Source: Saprospiraceae bacterium (GTDB lineage Bacteria > Bacteroidota > Bacteroidia > Chitinophagales > Saprospiraceae). From it: a stretch of DNA of 64,000 nt. The stretch spans positions 1-64,000 of the forward strand of contig JANQLV010000050.1 in the NCBI GenBank assembly GCA_028280415.1, read 5' to 3'. Each line of letters begins with the position of its first letter. Positions within the stretch are counted from its first letter, which is position 1. The position numbers were made by a program, and so were the translations under genes. Below the pieces are notes generated by a model, which ran no database searches, was not told where the DNA came from, and saw only the letters and a list, made by a program, of their open reading frames with translations. Positions 45,451-54,324 of this stretch are shown here, one piece after another.

Positions 45451-45490
45451 TAAGCCCCTTTTAGCATTTGTTAGAAGGGGCTTATTTTTT
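45451..45490 (+). terminator. Intrinsic terminator
   Basis: TAAGCCCCTT (45451-45460) pairs with AAGGGGCTTA (45475-45484), followed by six T. It ends the thrS/pseudogene transcript. Confidence 0.85.
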
Positions 45491-45602
45491 GTGCTTATTT
45501 CATATTATCCGCTTATTGACATTTTAACTTTGGAATAATGCTGATATTTATAGACAGGTTCAGATAGCTGCTTTTAGATACCTTGAAGTCAACCTTGGAA
45601 AG

Positions 45603-46277
45603 ATGAAAATATTTTATACATTTTTGTTTTCTATTGCTTTAATCTCCGGTTTTAGCCAAGCGGATTTTGACTTAAGCCCGAACCCGTCTCATGCCAGCGG
45701 TAGTGCCGAAGAGGATGACTTCAGCGCAAATGCAACGATCAAAAACCTGACAGAGCATACCATTGTAGTAGCCTGGCAAAGAATTGAAAATGATATTCCC
45801 GAAGGTTGGCAATCTTATTTATGTTCAAATATAACTTGTGCCCCTCCCGATATTTCGATGGGAACTTTTAGCATAACCGCCTTTGATAGCACCAATCTGG
45901 ACTGCCATTTCGTGCCCCACAACATCCCAGGAAGCGGCACCGTTGAGTTTCGGCTTTTTCTGACCGATGACACCACTCAAGTGATCTACGCTACCTATAC
46001 AGGAGATGCCTTACCGGTAAATACTGAAACCTTACAAACTCCCGAGGAAATCAGGCTTTATCCCAATCCTGCTGAAGAACTCATTTTTATCGAAAATGTA
46101 GAGCCTCCCCATATCGTCAAAGTCTATGGATATAATGGTTCAATGGTAGCAGAGTACCGCAACCAAACGCAAATTCCAATTGAGGGCTTGCCCCCCGGTA
46201 TTTATGTTCTGGCACTTTTCACTCAAGATAACAAACTCCTCTCTACTAATTCTTTTCAAAAAGTAATAGGCAAATAA
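45603..46277 (+). CDS. Small secreted protein with T9SS type A sorting domain
   Basis: 224 residues. Signal peptide (MKIFYTFLFSIALISGFSQ), a beta-sandwich-like region (20-140; SANATIKNLTEHTIVVAWQR, SGTVEFRLFLTDDTT) and a type A sorting domain (150-222; IRLYPNPAEELIFIE... IEGLPPGIYVLAL). Probably T9SS cargo with an Ig-like head. A -7 box (TAACTTTG, 45525-45532) lies 70 bp upstream. The function is unknown. Confidence 0.87.
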   Translation: MKIFYTFLFSIALISGFSQADFDLSPNPSHASGSAEEDDFSANATIKNLTEHTIVVAWQRIENDIPEGWQSYLCSNITCAPPDISMGTFSITAFDSTNLDCHFVPHNIPGSGTVEFRLFLTDDTTQVIYATYTGDALPVNTETLQTPEEIRLYPNPAEELIFIENVEPPHIVKVYGYNGSMVAEYRNQTQIPIEGLPPGIYVLALFTQDNKLLSTNSFQKVIGK

Positions 46278-46454
46278 AAAAAGGCTATTGTCTGCTTTGG
46301 TGTAATTTTTGATGTTATTTCCTAAACCTTCTCCCGTTTTTATTGTCTAAATTATGTTAAAAAAGATTTAATCTAGAAGTTTCACTCTTGTTTTACTAAA
46401 AATATTCCTTTATTTTGTAGAAATTCAGATAGGATCCCGGAAAATCTAACATAT

Positions 46455-46832
46455 ATGAAAAAAACTTTACTATTCACCTTTTTTGTTTGTCTTTTTGCTT
46501 TTGCAGCCCATGCACAAGCAACAGGTGAATGCGAGGGATGTGACACTGATGATTACCATAGTAACAAAAATGTAACTACAGCACAGACTGCTACAAAAAA
46601 GAAAAAGATTTCCGTTTATCCGAATCCGGCTGTTGATTTCATAGGTCTTTCAGATGATCAAGATGTAAACAAGATTGTGATCTATAATGTAATGGGGAAA
46701 GAAGAAAAGTCTTTTTTGGTGGAGAAAGGAATGAAATACAATGTTACTGATTTAAAGCGCGGCATGTACCTGGTTCAAATCCTCGACTATAGAAGCAAAG
46801 TAATCACTACTCAAAGGCTCAATAAAAATTAA
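46455..46832 (+). CDS. Minimal T9SS protein: signal peptide plus sorting domain only
   Basis: 125 residues. Signal peptide (1-22, AAHAQ), a 30-residue Cys-containing linker (GECEGCDTDDYHSNKNV) and a complete type A sorting domain (55-125; KISVYPNPAVDFIGLSDDQD... LKRGMYLVQILDYRSK... LNKN). There is no real passenger domain. A known CTD-only T9SS protein, PorA of Porphyromonas gingivalis, acts in T9SS signalling, which makes a signalling or competitor role conceivable here. That is analogy only, since no sequence relationship beyond the domain type is claimed. Confidence 0.85.
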   Translation: MKKTLLFTFFVCLFAFAAHAQATGECEGCDTDDYHSNKNVTTAQTATKKKKISVYPNPAVDFIGLSDDQDVNKIVIYNVMGKEEKSFLVEKGMKYNVTDLKRGMYLVQILDYRSKVITTQRLNKN

Positions 46833-46848
46833 AACTTTCAGATATATC

Positions 46849-46897
46849 AAAAGTAAAAGCGCCTTTTCGCAAATTGTGAAAAGGCGCTTTTACTTTT
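46849..46897. terminator. Strong bidirectional terminator
   Basis: A perfect 20-bp inverted repeat (46849-46868 with 46878-46897, 9-nt loop) lies between the minimal T9SS gene and the convergent TolC-type gene. Confidence 0.88.
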
Positions 46898-46946
46898 CCA
46901 TATTTCCAATAATAATGCTGCTATTAGCAAATCAACTTACCGGAGA

Positions 46947-48347
46947 TTATTGGAGTAGATCATTAGAATAGTAGAGATATTCCAAACGTATCATTTCCAG
47001 TTTCGTCTTAAGTGCTATTAACTTTAGCTGCCCCGAGATATATTTCTCCTGCCGCTTGTTTAGCAAAAATACGGAACTCTCTCCGAAAAGAAATCTCTCT
47101 TGCTCTCCGTCCAGCAGGTTTTTATAGGCGCTAACATTTTGCCTTTGCAATATAATTTGATCTTCCAAAACTTGTTCTTGTTGTAAACTTGCTTCGGCTT
47201 TATTGATCAATTCATTTTGCTTTTGCGCAATTTCCAGAGCGATCTCTTGCAGCTTTATCTCCCCTTTTTGAATATCTGCTCGTTCTTTTCTGAGAAAAAT
47301 AGGCAATGAAAAATCAAATCCCCATTCGAAATCAGAAGTAGTATAGGTTGGTGTAATATCATTTTCCCGGGTAGCCAGCAAAGGATTATACTTCACTTTA
47401 AATTGGGGCTTAAGCATTTCTCTATTGAGCCTTTGTTCTAATTGAAAAATTGATTGTTTACTTCGCTTTTCCAAAATCACCGGATGATTTACCGGAATGT
47501 TGGCCAGGGCGTCTTCATTTTCAATGATAAAGATTTCTTCATCATTTCCCTGCGGTCGAACATTATCCGGGATGCTTAGAGCCCGGTCTTCCAGCCAGAG
47601 AAAATTTTCCAGATTTTGCTGATTCTTGATCAGAGATGCAATATTGGTGGCCTGCAAATTTTGTGCATCCTGTAACATAATATAAGCCTCCAAAGTATCC
47701 AAAGCAGACTTTTCCCCCCCTTCAAAAGAAGCTTTAGTGTTTTCGAAATAAATACTGGCTATATCAATATTTTCTCTTAGCACCTCCTGAAAATCGTAAT
47801 ATTGTCGCCAGTTAAGGTAGACAATTCCGGCTCTAAATACCAGATCATTGAGCATCGCCAATCGCTGCTGCTCCGCCATATCCTGAAAAACCCGGGCCTG
47901 TTCCAGCGCAGTTTGTCGTTCATTAATAAATAGCCCTTGTAAAACATTTGCTTCAATACCCAGCTTCCACAAGCCAAAAGGATCGGTAGTATTCTCAGGA
48001 TTCAGAAAAACCCCTTCTGTATTCTCATATCCCCCTACAAAATCGATTCCCAGGCGTGTAGGAACCTTTATATCCGAATTAAACTGCCGGTAGTAGAGTT
48101 TATTGTCGAAGTTTTTTTGATTCCATCCTGAACTGATCACAGGATCAAAATTACCTTTGGCCCCCAGCCATTCTGCCCTTGCCAATCTGGTTTTTAGATC
48201 GGCTTGTTTAGCCAGAGGATGGTGATCCGTTATGTTTTGCAAATACTCCTCGAATGTGAGTACCAATGAGTCCTGCTGAGCCCCGAGTCGAAAAGTCAAC
48301 AATACAAGAAAAAGTATCCAAGAGAAACCGAATATTCTGTGTTTCAT
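46947..48347 (-). CDS. TolC-type outer membrane efflux protein
   Basis: 466 residues. Signal peptide (1-23, RLGAQ), then the OEP/TolC pattern of long alpha-helices in two repeats (about 40-250 and 270-460; LKTRLARAEWLGAKGNFDP, KGEIKLQEIALEIAQKQNELINKAEASLQQE). It would form the outer-membrane exit duct of the export system encoded upstream on the same strand. It starts directly after the thioesterase stop codon, indicating translational coupling. Confidence 0.92.
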   Translation of the reverse strand: MKHRIFGFSWILFLVLLTFRLGAQQDSLVLTFEEYLQNITDHHPLAKQADLKTRLARAEWLGAKGNFDPVISSGWNQKNFDNKLYYRQFNSDIKVPTRLGIDFVGGYENTEGVFLNPENTTDPFGLWKLGIEANVLQGLFINERQTALEQARVFQDMAEQQRLAMLNDLVFRAGIVYLNWRQYYDFQEVLRENIDIASIYFENTKASFEGGEKSALDTLEAYIMLQDAQNLQATNIASLIKNQQNLENFLWLEDRALSIPDNVRPQGNDEEIFIIENEDALANIPVNHPVILEKRSKQSIFQLEQRLNREMLKPQFKVKYNPLLATRENDITPTYTTSDFEWGFDFSLPIFLRKERADIQKGEIKLQEIALEIAQKQNELINKAEASLQQEQVLEDQIILQRQNVSAYKNLLDGEQERFLFGESSVFLLNKRQEKYISGQLKLIALKTKLEMIRLEYLYYSNDLLQ

Positions 48348-48734
48348 TCACTTATTTTTTATCAACTGGAGGTTTTCCAATGTTTTACCATGCGCCTGGG
48401 GCTTTCCGTTTTTATCAACATGAACAAATACGATATTATCAATCATGATGATTGTCTGTTTTGTAAACAGATTTCGTACCTCGCAAGAAAAACTAATAGA
48501 AGATTTACCAATGTGCTTAAATCCCAATCCTATTTCAATAACATCACCCTGTTCGGCAGAGCTCACAAAATCAATCTCCGACATATATTTGGTCACTACA
48601 TGCTTGGAATCCAGTTTTGTCATTGCATAAATTCCGGCCTCTTCATCAATCCAGCGAAGTAAGGCGCCCCCAAACAAGGTATTGCGGGCATTTAAGTCAC
48701 CCGGCTTAATTAACTTTCGAGAATAGAACTTCAT
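48348..48734 (-). CDS. Hotdog-fold acyl-CoA thioesterase (YciA-like)
   Basis: 128 residues with the acyl-CoA thioesterase hotdog pattern (DLNARNTLFGGALLRWIDEEAG; VTKYMSEIDFVSSAEQGDVIEIG; HIGKSSISFSCEVRN). It should hydrolyse acyl-CoA. The gene sits without gaps between a fusion protein (3 bp) and the TolC gene (0 bp), so it is cotranscribed with the exporter. Either the exporter moves an acylated product or the gene is a bystander. Confidence 0.9.
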   Translation of the reverse strand: MKFYSRKLIKPGDLNARNTLFGGALLRWIDEEAGIYAMTKLDSKHVVTKYMSEIDFVSSAEQGDVIEIGLGFKHIGKSSISFSCEVRNLFTKQTIIMIDNIVFVHVDKNGKPQAHGKTLENLQLIKNK

Positions 48735-48736
48735 AA

Positions 48737-50119
48737 TTACTTCACAGATTTGAGTGGTGCTTTTAGTTTAACCTCCTGAGTTTTTTCAACCTCTACTTGA
48801 TAATAATCCGGAGGGAAACCATTGAGTTGACGCCATATCTCGTACCATATTGGAACATCCTTCAGCAGAATAAAAGCATTAGCTCCGGTCCCAACACGTA
48901 AATCTTCCGGCCATTGTTTATCTTCACCAACCTTATAAGGACTGATCAATACCCGATAATAGCCATTATCGCTAATGAACCGATCAATAGCTACAATTTC
49001 TCCCGGGAATATCCCCGTAGAAGAATCCGGCCAGCCACTAATCACAATTGCCGGCCAGCCATCAAAACGCATTCTGACATCCTGTCCCAAATCCATCAGT
49101 GGTAAATCCTGCGGTCTGAGGTATATCTCAATAGCCAGATCATAGTTTGCGGGCATAATTGTCGCAATATCCGCTCCTTCTTTGATAATTTCCCCAATTC
49201 CCTTTTTAATGGTCTGTGTAATAAATCCAGACTGCGGGGCGACGATATGATAAAAATTTTGCCGGACGCTATAATTACTCAACTGATTCTGCAATTTCGA
49301 CGTAGCGGCAATACTTTCGAGTTTTGCCGAACGTGCGGATTCGCGTTCCGAACGTGATTTAGCCAATTTATCCGAATAATCCTGTTCGATTGATGAAAGC
49401 TCCAAAAACAGATTGATCAACTCGTTTCTTTGATTGAGTAGTTTATTCTGCTGGACACTTACTTTTGCCTGAGCCTGTTGAAGTTTAAGTTCTTTTTCCT
49501 GAAGTTTTGTCAGCGTTTCCAGCCCCTTATCATGCAATCTTCTGATACGTTCAAGCTGATTCTCGGCAATTCCCATATTCACTTCGAAAGCCACGAGATC
49601 AACACTATCAATACTGATTTTATTACGCGTCTGTTCTATTTTATTACGCGTTTGTTCAGTTTTCAATTCTTGCGCAGTTTGCAAGGCATCATATTGAGCT
49701 TCTAATGCACGAACTTTTTCATCGTAAGAATCAATACTCTGGGATTTCGCGACTACCTGTTCTGAGGTTCTTTCTATTAGTTCAGGATCAAAGTACTCGC
49801 TTTTGATCTCCGATAAAAAGACAATAGTGTCCCCTGCATCTACGAAATCGCCTTCCCGTACAAACCAACGCTCCAATCGACCGGAAATAACCGATTGAAT
49901 CCCTTGCGGTCTTTGTTGAGGAAGCCGGGTCGTCACATAACCTTTAGCCTGTATATTCTGTGTCCAGGGAAGAAATAAACCAATTATGAACAAGAATAAA
50001 AGCCCGAGAGCCAGGAATAAAGGCAAACGACGTATACTGCTCTTTTTCAATAATTTAAAAGCCCTGAACTCCTTCTCCTGAATATTTTCGATAATCCTGT
50101 TTTCCGATATATTCAACAT
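48737..50119 (-). CDS. HlyD-type periplasmic membrane fusion protein
   Basis: 460 residues. A single N-terminal membrane segment (about 32-53), a biotinyl/lipoyl-like half motif (VISGRLERWFVREGDFVDAGD), a long coiled coil (about 115-300) and the second half (IVAPQSGFITQTIKKGIGEIIKEGADIATIMP). It links the inner-membrane ABC protein to the TolC duct. The ABC gene is 45 bp upstream on the same strand. Confidence 0.92.
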   Translation of the reverse strand: MLNISENRIIENIQEKEFRAFKLLKKSSIRRLPLFLALGLLFLFIIGLFLPWTQNIQAKGYVTTRLPQQRPQGIQSVISGRLERWFVREGDFVDAGDTIVFLSEIKSEYFDPELIERTSEQVVAKSQSIDSYDEKVRALEAQYDALQTAQELKTEQTRNKIEQTRNKISIDSVDLVAFEVNMGIAENQLERIRRLHDKGLETLTKLQEKELKLQQAQAKVSVQQNKLLNQRNELINLFLELSSIEQDYSDKLAKSRSERESARSAKLESIAATSKLQNQLSNYSVRQNFYHIVAPQSGFITQTIKKGIGEIIKEGADIATIMPANYDLAIEIYLRPQDLPLMDLGQDVRMRFDGWPAIVISGWPDSSTGIFPGEIVAIDRFISDNGYYRVLISPYKVGEDKQWPEDLRVGTGANAFILLKDVPIWYEIWRQLNGFPPDYYQVEVEKTQEVKLKAPLKSVK

Positions 50120-50164
50120 TTGTTTTGCTTTATACCTATGATTGAATAAAGAAATAACTAAAAA

Positions 50165-51805
50165 CTATTTTTTAAGTTTGATAGTACGGTTGCATTTTTC
50201 CTTCCAGTAATAAAAATCTGATACGATAATAACCGTCCAGTTTCTTTCCGGAGCCATGATATAATCAATAATTCGTTTTTTCTCATCCTCTTCCACAAAC
50301 TGTAGCGGGTCTTCTAATAACAATAGTCCCGGATCTCCAACAATTATCCGGGCAATTATAATTTTCTGAATAACACTTCGAGGCAGTCTGCGTCCACCAC
50401 TATCCACAGGACAATCGACTCCTTTGGGCTGATGCGCAAAATAGTTTTCAAGATCCAGCATATCGATTACCTTGGAAAGTTCCCGATCAGAAATCTCTCT
50501 TCCCATAGTGATATTCTCCCGAAACGTTCCTTCAAAAAGCTGATTGGTCGGAAATGCAATTCCGATTTTTGCATAAAGCTTATCTCTTTTATAGGTATTC
50601 AGAGGAATTCTGTTAACATACAACTCTCCATCCTCAATCATATGTATCCCTGCAATAATTTGTAACAGTAAGGTTTTACCACTTCCGGAAGCACCACTTA
50701 ACAAGACTCGTTCACCGGCAGCAATATCGAAAGATAAATTATCGATAATTTTACGCCGTTCATCCGGGAAGCCAAAAAGTATATCTTTTGCACTTACTGA
50801 AAAGGCCTTGATTCCTTCCGCTGGTATTGCTTTGCCCTGATCTTCGTCTAACTTCAAATCAGTCACATAGCCAATTTTTTCCAGGGCTGTCAAAACATCA
50901 TAGATCGTATCAATTACTCTCAGGACTTTTTCTACAGAATTGATAATCAACAGAATAATAATTTCCGCAGCAACGAATTGTCCGATGTTCATTTGTTCTT
51001 CAAAAACCAAAACGCCTCCCAGAACCAGTAAGCCCGCTGCTACAAAAACTTTGAACCCAATAAATAATCTGAATTGATTTAATAAGACACCGAAATGCTT
51101 TTCACGCGCAGAAAGATAATCGATTGCAATATGATCGGTTTTATTCAAATGAAAATAGGTAGCAGCATTGAGTTTGAAGCTTCGATTAACACGAGCAATT
51201 TCTTCGAGCCAATGTGCCATCAAATACTTGTGTTTACTCTCTTTCAGACTCGTTACCAGGCCACTTGGACCAGTAATCCTGAAAATAAGCCATAACACAA
51301 AGATCAGTGCCGCTCCCAGAATAATGAAAAAGGGGCTGTAAACCGCCAGCAAGGCCAAACCAAAAGTAATCTGAAAAGCAGCCAGGGAAAAATCAATCAA
51401 GATTTTCGGTAAGCCTTTTTGAATAGTTAATGTATCAAAAAAACGATTAACCAACTCCGGAGCATGGATTTTATCTAATTGTACAAATTTGATTTTCGGA
51501 ATTCGATAAGCAAACTCAAAAGCGGATTTCGTAAATAAATCCTGTTGAATGTTCTCTACAATGCGTAGTTGTAAAACCTGCAAGAACCCGGTAATCGCTA
51601 TACCTAATAAGACAAAACATACTAATACTATCCAGGAAGAACTAAGTTCACCAGTTTGAATATAGTTAATGATAGCTTGTATTCCCAGAGGGAGCGTTAG
51701 GTTGACAATACCGATAAATACTGCATAAGCATATATCTGCCGCAATTCAATCTTGTACTGTTTGAGTAAATTCCAAAACCGTTTAATAGGTGATAATGTC
51801 ATCAT
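50165..51805 (-). CDS. ABC exporter with strongly altered nucleotide-binding domain
   Basis: 546 residues: an exporter-type membrane domain (about 20-310, six segments) and an NBD (about 330-545), no peptidase C39 domain. Walker A is normal (LSGASGSGKT). Other motifs are not: the Q-loop position reads IAFPTNQLF, the signature LSGGQ is LPRSV (SGGRRLPRSVIQKIIIAR), Walker B DE is ED (LLLLEDP) and the switch His is Asp (VIIVSDF). I recall the same LPxS-QKI and LLLLED pattern in other Bacteroidota exporters next to HlyD and TolC proteins, so this looks like a conserved divergent family and not random decay. It is the inner-membrane engine or gate of a tripartite export system. Confidence 0.9.
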   Translation of the reverse strand: MMTLSPIKRFWNLLKQYKIELRQIYAYAVFIGIVNLTLPLGIQAIINYIQTGELSSSWIVLVCFVLLGIAITGFLQVLQLRIVENIQQDLFTKSAFEFAYRIPKIKFVQLDKIHAPELVNRFFDTLTIQKGLPKILIDFSLAAFQITFGLALLAVYSPFFIILGAALIFVLWLIFRITGPSGLVTSLKESKHKYLMAHWLEEIARVNRSFKLNAATYFHLNKTDHIAIDYLSAREKHFGVLLNQFRLFIGFKVFVAAGLLVLGGVLVFEEQMNIGQFVAAEIIILLIINSVEKVLRVIDTIYDVLTALEKIGYVTDLKLDEDQGKAIPAEGIKAFSVSAKDILFGFPDERRKIIDNLSFDIAAGERVLLSGASGSGKTLLLQIIAGIHMIEDGELYVNRIPLNTYKRDKLYAKIGIAFPTNQLFEGTFRENITMGREISDRELSKVIDMLDLENYFAHQPKGVDCPVDSGGRRLPRSVIQKIIIARIIVGDPGLLLLEDPLQFVEEDEKKRIIDYIMAPERNWTVIIVSDFYYWKEKCNRTIKLKK

Positions 51806-51850
51806 TCCTTTAATATGTTAATTCGCCTTAATAATATTAAGAAAAAAATC

Positions 51851-52141
51851 CTATTTATTCTTCAATGTCTTGTGTTTTGCAAGATATCTATGTACTGACT
51901 GATAGGATTTTTGGAAGACAATCCCCAAATTTTCAGATTTATTACTCAATATAATATCATTACCAGGAACACCAAGCCTGAGGGTAGCTGTATAGACTTT
52001 AGGGTTGCTCCCTTCGGATTTTAAAAATACTTCAACATAAAGTAGTTCTTCGAATTTCTTTTTGACTCTATAAAATTTCCATTTGGTAAAACGAATATAT
52101 TTATTAGCCAACTGAGCGTTGTTACGTATGTTAATCTGCAT
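51851..52141 (-). CDS. HPF/RaiA-like ribosome-associated protein
   Basis: 96 residues with the beta-alpha-beta-beta-beta-alpha pattern of the hibernation-promoting factor N-domain (VKKKFEELLYVEVFLKSEGSNPKVYTATLRLGVPGNDIILSNKSENLGIVFQKSYQSVHRYLAKHK). HPF dimerises or silences ribosomes in stationary phase. The match is moderate, as the usual HPF start is replaced. It lies between the sigma factor (26 bp downstream of its stop) and the ABC gene, so it is probably in the same transcript. Confidence 0.75.
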   Translation of the reverse strand: MQINIRNNAQLANKYIRFTKWKFYRVKKKFEELLYVEVFLKSEGSNPKVYTATLRLGVPGNDIILSNKSENLGIVFQKSYQSVHRYLAKHKTLKNK

Positions 52142-52167
52142 GATTCTAAAAATAGTTTTTCCCGAAA

Positions 52168-52689
52168 TTACACACTTACTTCATCATATAAATCCGTAAT
52201 CCTGTTTTTGAGTATTTTCCGGGCATGATGGATACGGCTTTTGATAGTTCCCATTGGAATATCTCCCATAGCGGTTTTGATCTCATCGTATTGATAACCC
52301 TGATATGCCATTTGAAAAGGAATTCGATAACCATCCGCTAATCCATTAATAAGATTGTTTAATTCTTCGACACTTACATTCACTTCTCCATCATTATTTA
52401 CCGTTCCACCAAAAGAATTTAAAAAATAACTTCCTTCTGTACGGTCCTGAATTTGATTACGTCTTTGTTTTTTACGAAATTGGTTAATAAAAGAATTTTT
52501 CATGATTGTACTCAACCATGCTTTCATGTTTGTATCTTCTTTAAATTTATGTCGATGCCGAAAAGCATTGAGTGCGGTTTCTTGAAAAAGATCATCCGCA
52601 ACGTTTTTATCTCTGGTCAATTTGATGGCAAAGGCCTTTAAATACTGGCTTAATGATTCGAAATTTTGCAAAAACTTATCTGTTCTCAT
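52168..52689 (-). CDS. ECF-type RNA polymerase sigma factor
   Basis: 173 residues. Region 2 (about 10-80; KNVADDLFQETALNAFRHRHKF, NMKAWLSTIMKNSFINQFRK) and region 4 (about 105-165; YDEIKTAMGDIPMGTIKSRIHHARKIL) of the ECF family. No anti-sigma factor gene follows, which is unusual. It heads a leftward gene set with HPF-like, ABC, HlyD, thioesterase and TolC genes. A consensus Bacteroidota housekeeping promoter lies directly upstream. Confidence 0.93.
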   Translation of the reverse strand: MRTDKFLQNFESLSQYLKAFAIKLTRDKNVADDLFQETALNAFRHRHKFKEDTNMKAWLSTIMKNSFINQFRKKQRRNQIQDRTEGSYFLNSFGGTVNNDGEVNVSVEELNNLINGLADGYRIPFQMAYQGYQYDEIKTAMGDIPMGTIKSRIHHARKILKNRITDLYDEVSV

Positions 52690-52703
52690 GATAATACATT
52701 TAT

Positions 52704-52820
52704 TTTTACTATCAAATATAATAGCTTTACTATTATTTTCAAATGTACAACATATATTTTGTTACATTGTTGCGCTCAAAATGTTAAAATTCTTTCAATT
52801 GTAATAGTTTTACTATCAAA
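52704..52820. promoter_or_regulatory. Direct 13-bp repeat in the divergent regulatory region
   Basis: TTTTACTATCAAA occurs at 52704-52716 (overlapping the -7 box of the sigma promoter) and again at 52808-52820, 79 bp before the TPR gene. Both copies continue with an A/G-rich stretch containing ATAG. It could be a shared regulator site, for example for autoregulation by the ECF factor. Confidence 0.45.
52713..52743 (-). promoter_or_regulatory. Consensus Bacteroidota promoter of the sigma-factor gene set
   Basis: On the minus strand TTTG (52740-52743) and TATATTTG (52713-52720) are separated by exactly 19 bp, the ideal TTTG-N19-TAnnTTTG arrangement. The predicted start is about 52706, giving a 17-nt leader before the ATG at 52689. 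Confidence 0.85.
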
Positions 52821-52898
52821 GAAGATAGTGCTGGAACTAAGCCCCTTTTTTATTTGTTTTATTAATAAACAAGATTGCCCACTTTAAAACCTTGAAGT

Positions 52899-54134
52899 AT
52901 GAGATCCTTAATAATTGTTTTATTAATTTCAATGGGTTGGCAAGTTATTTTTGCTCAAACCCGCAGAATGCATAATAACGAGCAGGGAAGAACCTTTTCA
53001 GTTCAGCATCAAAGCCGAACAATTTGGCCGCTTTTGCAAAAAGCTGAGCAGGAATTAAGGCTATTTGATTTTGAAGCGTCATTTTTTACGCTGGAAAACG
53101 CGATCGCTCAAAATCCGTACTCAGCAGAAGCACTTATACTCAGGGCCAGATTGAAACAAATGGTCGGTATGGAAGCAGAAGCTGTTACTGACTTAAATCT
53201 CGCTAATCGTCTGAATCCCTACGTAATACACCTTTATGGCAATAATGGCAACTCAGGTATTATGAACATTTTGGCAGTAGAGCCCGAAACGGCCATTCAG
53301 GATTTGTCGGTATATCAAAAACTCAATTATTATTATGAGGCTTTAGATAGGCATGCCCTGGCTGACGATGCCCCTCATGAGGCTCTGCTGGAACTTGAAA
53401 GCATAGTACAACTCATCGAAGAGAATAATCTGGATAATGCACTTCATGATGTTAATGATATCATTTCCAAATTCCCTGACCTTACTATCGCCTATGACTT
53501 AAAAGGGCTAATACTAAGTAAAACGGGAAAAATAGACGAAGCCATGGAGGCTTTTTCAAAAGCAGTAACAATAGAGCCCGGTTTTGCAATTGCCTGGTAT
53601 AATATGGGGCGCCTGGAACAAAAACAAGGCAATTTCGAACAGGCAAGGATTTATTTGGATCGCGCTATAAACCTGCAGGAAGATTTGACTAAAGCTTATT
53701 TTGATCGTGCTTCCGTCTTGAAATCATTAGGAGAAAAAGAAGAAGCATTGAAAGACTATGATAAGATCATTGATCTCAATGGAATTCTATACACAGAAGC
53801 TTATGTCAATCGGGGGCTGACAAAAAAGATGCTGGGAGATTTTAATGGAGCATTAGCCGATTTGGATAGAATCATCGATGAATTTCCGGATAATCCCGAA
53901 CTTTTGAAAAATCGCGGTAATCTATATCTGATTTTTGATCTACCGCAAATGGCAATTGATGACTATACCAGTGCTATAAAACTCAACCCTAATTACGCAG
54001 AGGCATATTATAATAGAGCGCTGGCGCATTTCATTGTTTATGATAATGTCTCGGGCTGTGCCGATATGAATCGCAGTGCTACCTTAAACTACGAAAAGGC
54101 GGTTGAGAAAAAGGCCTACTTCTGTATTGATTAA
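52899..54134 (+). CDS. Secreted TPR-repeat protein
   Basis: 411 residues. Signal peptide (MRSLIIVLLISMGWQVIFAQ), a short N-terminal region and about seven TPR motifs (ALILRARLKQMVGMEAEAVTDLNLANRLNP; AWYNMGRLEQKQGNFEQARIYLDRAINLQ; AYVNRGLTKKMLGDFNGALADLDRIID). Periplasmic or outer-surface scaffold. It is divergent from the sigma-factor gene set and shares a 13-bp direct repeat with its promoter, which hints at co-regulation. Confidence 0.92.
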   Translation: MRSLIIVLLISMGWQVIFAQTRRMHNNEQGRTFSVQHQSRTIWPLLQKAEQELRLFDFEASFFTLENAIAQNPYSAEALILRARLKQMVGMEAEAVTDLNLANRLNPYVIHLYGNNGNSGIMNILAVEPETAIQDLSVYQKLNYYYEALDRHALADDAPHEALLELESIVQLIEENNLDNALHDVNDIISKFPDLTIAYDLKGLILSKTGKIDEAMEAFSKAVTIEPGFAIAWYNMGRLEQKQGNFEQARIYLDRAINLQEDLTKAYFDRASVLKSLGEKEEALKDYDKIIDLNGILYTEAYVNRGLTKKMLGDFNGALADLDRIIDEFPDNPELLKNRGNLYLIFDLPQMAIDDYTSAIKLNPNYAEAYYNRALAHFIVYDNVSGCADMNRSATLNYEKAVEKKAYFCID

Positions 54135-54150
54135 AAACGGAGCTATACCA

Positions 54151-54276
54151 TTATAATTTGATAAATTCCTTGCTGGTATTTCCCCCCTTTGTTTTTAATC
54201 GAATGACAAACAGACCAGCATATTGCTTATCCAGGGGAAGAACAAGATCGTTAAGTCCTCGGGAAGTGGGAAAATA
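54151..54276 (-). pseudogene. T9SS sorting-domain remnant
   Basis: On the minus strand a frame ending at TAA (54151-54153) encodes the second half of a type A sorting domain (GLNDLVLPLDKQYAGLFVIRL, KTKGGNTSKEFIKL). No Y-P-N-P start, passenger or initiation codon remains. The frame runs into the dispersed element at 54325. It is a relic of a deleted cargo gene. Confidence 0.7.
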
Positions 54277-54324
54277 CTTTAATACAATTATTAATCTAAT
54301 AAAAACTATTAGCCAATAGTTGTT

